In this document: one piece after another, positions 60,263 to 64,000 of the stretch | Numbering within the stretch: position 1 is the stretch's first letter | Layout of the letters: the number at the start of each line of letters is the position of its first letter | NCBI GenBank assembly: GCA_020639155.1 | Contig: JACKHF010000001.1 | Span: 310,001-374,000 of the forward strand | Length of the DNA stretch: 64,000 bases | Direction of reading: 5' to 3' | From: Phycisphaeraceae bacterium | GTDB taxonomy: Bacteria; Planctomycetota; Phycisphaerae; Phycisphaerales; UBA1924 | Notes under the pieces: generated by a model | Database searches by the model: none | Told to the model about the DNA's origin: nothing | Seen by the model: the letters and a program-made list of their open reading frames with translations, nothing else | Program-made: the position numbers and the translations under genes

Positions 60263-61525
60263 GTGCCCTTGTCCACATCTGCGCTGATCCGAGCAACCTC
60301 ACTTGAAAACGGACTTTCCGTCATCACCGAGCACATACCCGGGCTCCAGTCCGTAAGTGTGCGATGGCTTGTGCCCGCTGGCTACACCACAGAGCCCGAG
60401 AACAGGCTCGGACTCTCGGTTGTGGTTGAGGAACTGATGTTCCGCGGTGCGGGAGATCTCGATTCCAAAGCACAAGCCGACGCGTGCGATGCCATCGGCA
60501 TGACCCGCGTCATCCAGTCCGGATCCACGCACATGACACTGGGCACGACAGTTATGCAGCAGCATGTCGCTGGCGCGTTATCGTTGCTCAACGACATGGT
60601 GCAGATGCCGAAGTTCGAGTCGGGCTCCATCGAACCCGCTCGTGCTCTTGCCCTGATGGGGCTTGAGTCACTCCAGGATGATCCAACACAACGAGCATCG
60701 CTGGCAGCACGCGCGCATCACATGGGATCGCCGTTCGATCGCACCGGGCTTGGCACAGAACCATGCATCAAGGCGATCACACGCGATGACGTGGCAAGCC
60801 ACTGGAATCATCGCGCGGTTTCTGATGGATCAGTGCTTGCGCTCGCGGGAAACATTGAGCACGACGACGCCGTCGCTGCGATTGCACCACTCGTGCAGTC
60901 GTGGATGGGTAGCGCATCCGTTCCAACGGTGTCCGGCATGGGACCTCGCGGGTACCACCACGAGGAGGACGACTCGCAGCAGGTGCAGATCGTGGTGCTG
61001 TTCGATGCGCCGTCAGAGTCGCACACGGACTGCATCCTCGAACGGTTCATGGTGCAGGTGCTCTCGGGCGGGATGTCGGGCAGGTTGTTCACCGAGGTGC
61101 GCGAGAAGCGCGGGCTGTGCTACTCGGTCAACGCCGGGTATGCGACATCGCGCGACTTCGGGCGCACGAGCTGCTACGTCGGCACGATGCCCGACCGTGC
61201 GCAGGAATCGCTGGATGTCTTGTGGGCAGAACTCCACCGACTGAAATCACCCGGAGGAGCGATCACCGAGGATGAGTTTGCCATCGCAAAGACCGGCCTC
61301 AAAGCATCGACCATCTTCGAGGGTGAATCGACCGCTGCACGCGCGTCGGCGCTCGCGGTCGATCAGTTCAGGCTCGGCAAGCCCCGCGCATTGGACGAAC
61401 TGGCAGCACAGATCGACGCAGTGACACTGGATCAACTCAACGAGTACGTGCAGCGGCGATCACTCGCACACGCCACGATCCAGACGCTCGGACCAGCAGC
61501 ACTGAAGGCACCGGAGGGTGTATAA
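60263..61525 (+). CDS. M16-family peptidase homologue lacking the zinc motif
   Basis: 420 residues, the size of an M16B half-enzyme. The family plan is clear (VSVRWLVPAGYTTEPENRLG near the front). In the position of the zinc motif His-x-x-Glu-His it reads SVVVEELMFRGAGD, with Val53 and Glu57 replacing the two histidines. The C-terminal half keeps the substrate-binding Arg/Tyr block GGMSGRLFTEVREKRGLCYSV. It is therefore probably a non-catalytic subunit of the type that pairs with a zinc-bearing M16B partner. No partner gene lies beside it. The GTG start has TGGAGA upstream. Confidence 0.88.
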   Translation: MPLSTSALIRATSLENGLSVITEHIPGLQSVSVRWLVPAGYTTEPENRLGLSVVVEELMFRGAGDLDSKAQADACDAIGMTRVIQSGSTHMTLGTTVMQQHVAGALSLLNDMVQMPKFESGSIEPARALALMGLESLQDDPTQRASLAARAHHMGSPFDRTGLGTEPCIKAITRDDVASHWNHRAVSDGSVLALAGNIEHDDAVAAIAPLVQSWMGSASVPTVSGMGPRGYHHEEDDSQQVQIVVLFDAPSESHTDCILERFMVQVLSGGMSGRLFTEVREKRGLCYSVNAGYATSRDFGRTSCYVGTMPDRAQESLDVLWAELHRLKSPGGAITEDEFAIAKTGLKASTIFEGESTAARASALAVDQFRLGKPRALDELAAQIDAVTLDQLNEYVQRRSLAHATIQTLGPAALKAPEGV

Positions 61526-61548
61526 ATACTTCCCGACTACAATTCGCA

Positions 61549-62502
61549 ATGAAAGTCGATGCACATAAACATCCTCCAGTAGCATTTATCTCGTATTCTT
61601 GGGACAGTGAGCAGCACAGAACGTGGGTTAAGGATCTTGCTGCTCGTCTACGAAACAACGGCATTGACGCGAAAATCGACAAATGGGAAGTAGCACCCGG
61701 AGATCCGCTTCCTGAGTTTATGGAGCAAAGGGTTCGTGAAAGCAATTACGTACTCATTGTCTGCACCCCAATATACAAACAAAAGTCGGAAGAGCGTAAA
61801 GGTGGTGTAGGGTATGAGTCCACAATCATTACAGCGGAAGTCTTCACCAAGAGCAACCATCGCAAGTTCATACCGATATTGCGATCGGGCACAAGGCAAT
61901 CAGCGATACCGTCCTGGCTCACGGGTAAAAGCGACATTGATTTGTCAGATAATCCATATTCTGAGGAGCAGTTCGATGAGCTTGTAGCCACGATGCTTGA
62001 TCGACGAGAAAAAGCTCCACCGATTGTTCAACCACTAACAGCCACACCTCGGCAAAAGATAACAGACATTAAACCAGTTGAGAAATCACAGTTTAGTCCT
62101 GTTGAAATTATTCAAGTCCTAGAAGATGAAGTAGGGACTCCACGAAATGATGGCACTCCTGGCTCAGCCCTTTACTCGATTCCAATCAAGTTAAACCAGT
62201 CCCCTCCATTGGAGTGGCGACAGTTCTTTGTTCAAGCGTGGAACCACCCGGAAGAATATACCACAATGCATCAACCCGGCATTGCACAAGTACAAGGTGA
62301 TCGAATCATACTAGATCGCACAACAGTTGAATTTCTGCGAGATACACATACAAAAACTCTAAGAATGGCTGTTGAAAAAGCAAATAGCGAGTACTTTGCA
62401 CTAACAAGAAAACATTGGCTAAAGGACCAGCAGCAGCAGGCATTGATCGAGGATCATAAAGGCCATGTCAAAAGCGCAATAAGCAATATCAAATTCAAGT
62501 AA
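61549..62502 (+). CDS. TIR/SEFIR-domain protein
   Basis: 317 residues. The N-terminal 150 residues are a TIR-type domain: VAFISYSWDSEQHRTWVKDL, the BB-loop region KIDKWEVAPGDPLPEFMEQR, YVLIVCTPIYKQKSEERKGG and VGYESTIITAEVF. Glu90 lies about where TIR NAD-hydrolases carry the catalytic Glu. The C-terminal 165 residues have no known motif and end in a charged helix. The gene is strikingly AT-rich: the row 62341-62400 has 21 G/C in 60, against 35 in 60 in accC at 63361-63420. Bacterial TIR proteins often serve in antiphage defence or effector functions. A transferred single gene is likely; partner absent. Confidence 0.85.
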   Translation: MKVDAHKHPPVAFISYSWDSEQHRTWVKDLAARLRNNGIDAKIDKWEVAPGDPLPEFMEQRVRESNYVLIVCTPIYKQKSEERKGGVGYESTIITAEVFTKSNHRKFIPILRSGTRQSAIPSWLTGKSDIDLSDNPYSEEQFDELVATMLDRREKAPPIVQPLTATPRQKITDIKPVEKSQFSPVEIIQVLEDEVGTPRNDGTPGSALYSIPIKLNQSPPLEWRQFFVQAWNHPEEYTTMHQPGIAQVQGDRIILDRTTVEFLRDTHTKTLRMAVEKANSEYFALTRKHWLKDQQQQALIEDHKGHVKSAISNIKFK

Positions 62503-62504
62503 TT

Positions 62505-63848
62505 CTACTGCTTCAACAGCCGTTCCAGATAGTGGATATCAACGCCACCGGTGCGGATCTCAGACTGTTCCATCAGTCTGCGATGGAGCGGGATGGTGGT
62601 CTTGATCGGGCCCACGTTGTACTCGCGTAGCGCGCGTGCGGTGCGTTCGATCGCAGCAGCACGATCGGGCGCGTGGACGATGAGCTTGCCGATCATGGAG
62701 TCGTATGTTGGAGGGACGCGATATCCGGGGATGACGTGCGAGTCGATGCGCACGCCGGGGCCACCGGGTAGTTCCCACTGGTGTACGTCGCCTGCGGACG
62801 GCATGAAGTTGCGATCGGGATCCTCGGCGTTGATGCGGCACTCGATCGCGTGTCCGTTGATATCGATGTCTTTCTGACGGAACGGAAGCGCTTCCCCCGA
62901 CGCGATGCGGATCGACATCTGCACGATGTCGATGCCGGTGATCATCTCTGTCACGGGATGCTCGACCTGCACGCGCGTGTTGACCTCGAGCATGTAGAAG
63001 TTCTGTTTGTTGTCCATCAGAAACTCGACGGTTGCAGCGCCCGCGTACCCGGCGGACTTGATGAGCCGGGCAGCAGATTCGCACACGGACTCACGCTTCT
63101 TGCGATCGATGCCCGGCGCGGGCGCTTCTTCAATGACCTTCTGATGGCGGCGCTGCACGGAGCAGTCGCGGTCGTAGAGATGTACAGCGTGCCCATGCTT
63201 GTCGCCAAGCACCTGCACCTCGATGTGGCGAGCCTCTTCGAGGAACTTCTCGATGAAGACAGCGCCGTTGCCGAACGCAGCCTTGGCTTCCTGCGCAGCT
63301 GCGCGGAGATTGGTGCGCAGTGACGCTTCGTTCCGGCAGACGCGCATACCACGACCGCCACCGCCAGCAGCTGCTTTGATGATGACGGGATACCCGATCT
63401 CCTCAGCGACCTTTGCTGCTTCGTCCTCGTCGTCGATCGCGCCCTCTGACCCGGGGAAGATGGGGACTTTGGCAGCCTTTGCAGCGCGCTTGCACTCGAC
63501 CTTGTCGCCGAGCTTTGCCATCGCCTCGGGGCTGGGGCCGATGAACTCGATCTTGCAGTCGCGGCAGACGGCAGCAAAGTCTGCACGTTCTGACAGGAAC
63601 CCATACCCGGGATGGATCGCGTCGGCATCGGTCACTTCAGCAGCGGCGATGATGCGCGAGATATTGAGATAGCTGTCCTTTGACGGGCCGGCACCGATGC
63701 AGATCGCTTCATCGGCGAGTTTCAGGTACGGTGCATCCTTGTCGGCGGTCGAATAGACGCAGACCGTCTCAATGCCGAGTTCACGGCATGCGCGCATGAT
63801 GCGCAGTGCGATCTCGCCACGGTTTGCAATCAGAACTCTTTTGAGCAT
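62505..63848 (-). CDS. accC: Biotin carboxylase subunit of acetyl-CoA carboxylase
   Basis: 447 residues, the exact AccC length. It begins MLKRVLIANRGEIALRIMRA. The ATP-grasp domain shows the Gly-rich loop KAAAGGGGRGMRVCRNE, then EVQVLGDKHGHAVHLYDRDC and the catalytic region FYMLEVNTRVQVEHPVTEMI. AccC carboxylates the biotin on AccB with bicarbonate and ATP, the first step of fatty-acid synthesis. The end of accB lies 60 bases upstream on the same strand, the usual accB-accC order. The stop is two bases from the convergent TIR gene. Confidence 0.96.
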   Translation of the reverse strand: MLKRVLIANRGEIALRIMRACRELGIETVCVYSTADKDAPYLKLADEAICIGAGPSKDSYLNISRIIAAAEVTDADAIHPGYGFLSERADFAAVCRDCKIEFIGPSPEAMAKLGDKVECKRAAKAAKVPIFPGSEGAIDDEDEAAKVAEEIGYPVIIKAAAGGGGRGMRVCRNEASLRTNLRAAAQEAKAAFGNGAVFIEKFLEEARHIEVQVLGDKHGHAVHLYDRDCSVQRRHQKVIEEAPAPGIDRKKRESVCESAARLIKSAGYAGAATVEFLMDNKQNFYMLEVNTRVQVEHPVTEMITGIDIVQMSIRIASGEALPFRQKDIDINGHAIECRINAEDPDRNFMPSAGDVHQWELPGGPGVRIDSHVIPGYRVPPTYDSMIGKLIVHAPDRAAAIERTARALREYNVGPIKTTIPLHRRLMEQSEIRTGGVDIHYLERLLKQ

Positions 63849-63908
63849 GGACTGGTATCGCTCTCTGAGACACAGATGGTGAAGGGGAACGACAAGGCGT
63901 GTGGTGGA

Positions 63909-64000
63909 TTATGCTGGCTTGATGAGGAACAGCTTCTGGCCAAACTCAACCGCGTCGCCGTCGTTGACCAGCACGCGCTCGATGGTGCCCGATGCTTCTG
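63909..64000 (-). CDS. accB: Biotin carboxyl carrier protein of acetyl-CoA carboxylase, C-terminal fragment
   Basis: The minus-strand frame from the window edge to a TAA at 63909-63911 encodes the last 30 residues (ASGTIERVLVNDGDAVEFGQ, then KLFLIKPA). This is the second half of the BCCP biotinyl domain after the biotin lysine, which lies outside the window. It directly precedes accC on the same strand, which supports the assignment. Confidence 0.9.
   Translation of the reverse strand, partial: EASGTIERVLVNDGDAVEFGQKLFLIKPA

Overview
The window looks like a chromosomal segment from a planctomycete, most likely class Phycisphaerae. Three secreted proteins end in a Pro-Ala-Pro, hydrophobic helix, Arg-Arg-Arg-Arg sorting tail. 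There is a Planctomycetes/Verrucomicrobia-type Minf_1886-like protein, an isolated nuoD, a secretin with a very long TPR/coiled-coil front end, a lipid A kinase (LpxK, so a Gram-negative envelope), and a Lys/Ala-rich histone-H1-like protein. No rRNA, CRISPR array, transposase or prophage was seen. One tRNA gene (Leu, anticodon CAA) is present.

Layout. 1-2.1 kb: 3' end of a Xer-type tyrosine recombinase, then an unknown protein, a DUF5946-like protein and a bacterial PH-domain membrane protein. 2.2-7.5 kb: glycan locus of three glycosyltransferases (GT4, GT2, GT4). 7.5-11.5 kb: omega-amidase-like nitrilase, then the translationally coupled set maf / membrane protein / lpxK, a short asparaginase and tRNA-Leu. 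11.7-18.4 kb: Rrf2 regulator, AI-2E family permease with a large coiled-coil insert, Minf_1886-like protein, amidohydrolase, OmpA-like lipoprotein, sorting-tail protein. 18.5-26.7 kb: nuoD, small lipoproteins, a LURP-one protein, a transglutaminase-like protein and an S41 protease. 26.7-30.5 kb: SRAP protein, ACT protein and the iscS-iscU-iscA operon. 30.7-37.8 kb: RsbW/STAS pair, secretin, unknown protein, CoaX. 37.8-42.6 kb: two sorting-tail proteins, PhhB, a GluQ-like synthetase, a DUF192 protein and an RsbU-like phosphatase. 42.7-50.1 kb: the most unusual region, a SecA-like ATPase that stops just after its second nucleotide-binding domain, a PqqD/M50 site-2-protease/HlyD fusion, a GAF/HlyD fusion and a further HlyD adaptor, all on the minus strand. 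50.5-64 kb: DegT aminotransferase, TPR/zinc-protease/PDZ protein, arginine decarboxylase, phenylalanine hydroxylase, barrel-only amidohydrolase, histone-like protein, an M16 protein without its zinc motif, an AT-rich TIR-domain gene, accC and the end of accB.

How the genes may work together. IscS, IscU and IscA build Fe-S clusters. PhhA and PhhB make tyrosine and recycle its pterin cofactor. The RsbW-like kinase, STAS antagonist and SpoIIE/RsbU phosphatase have the three parts of a partner-switching signalling system, although the phosphatase is encoded 9 kb away. AccC and AccB form half of acetyl-CoA carboxylase. The 42.7-50.1 kb cluster is my best candidate for an incompletely described system. 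It combines a truncated SecA motor, a peptide-binding intramembrane protease and periplasmic adaptors with no ABC or RND pump beside them, and I propose a secretion or envelope-transport role. Most functions are assigned from motifs read in the translated sequence. No alignments or database searches were run.
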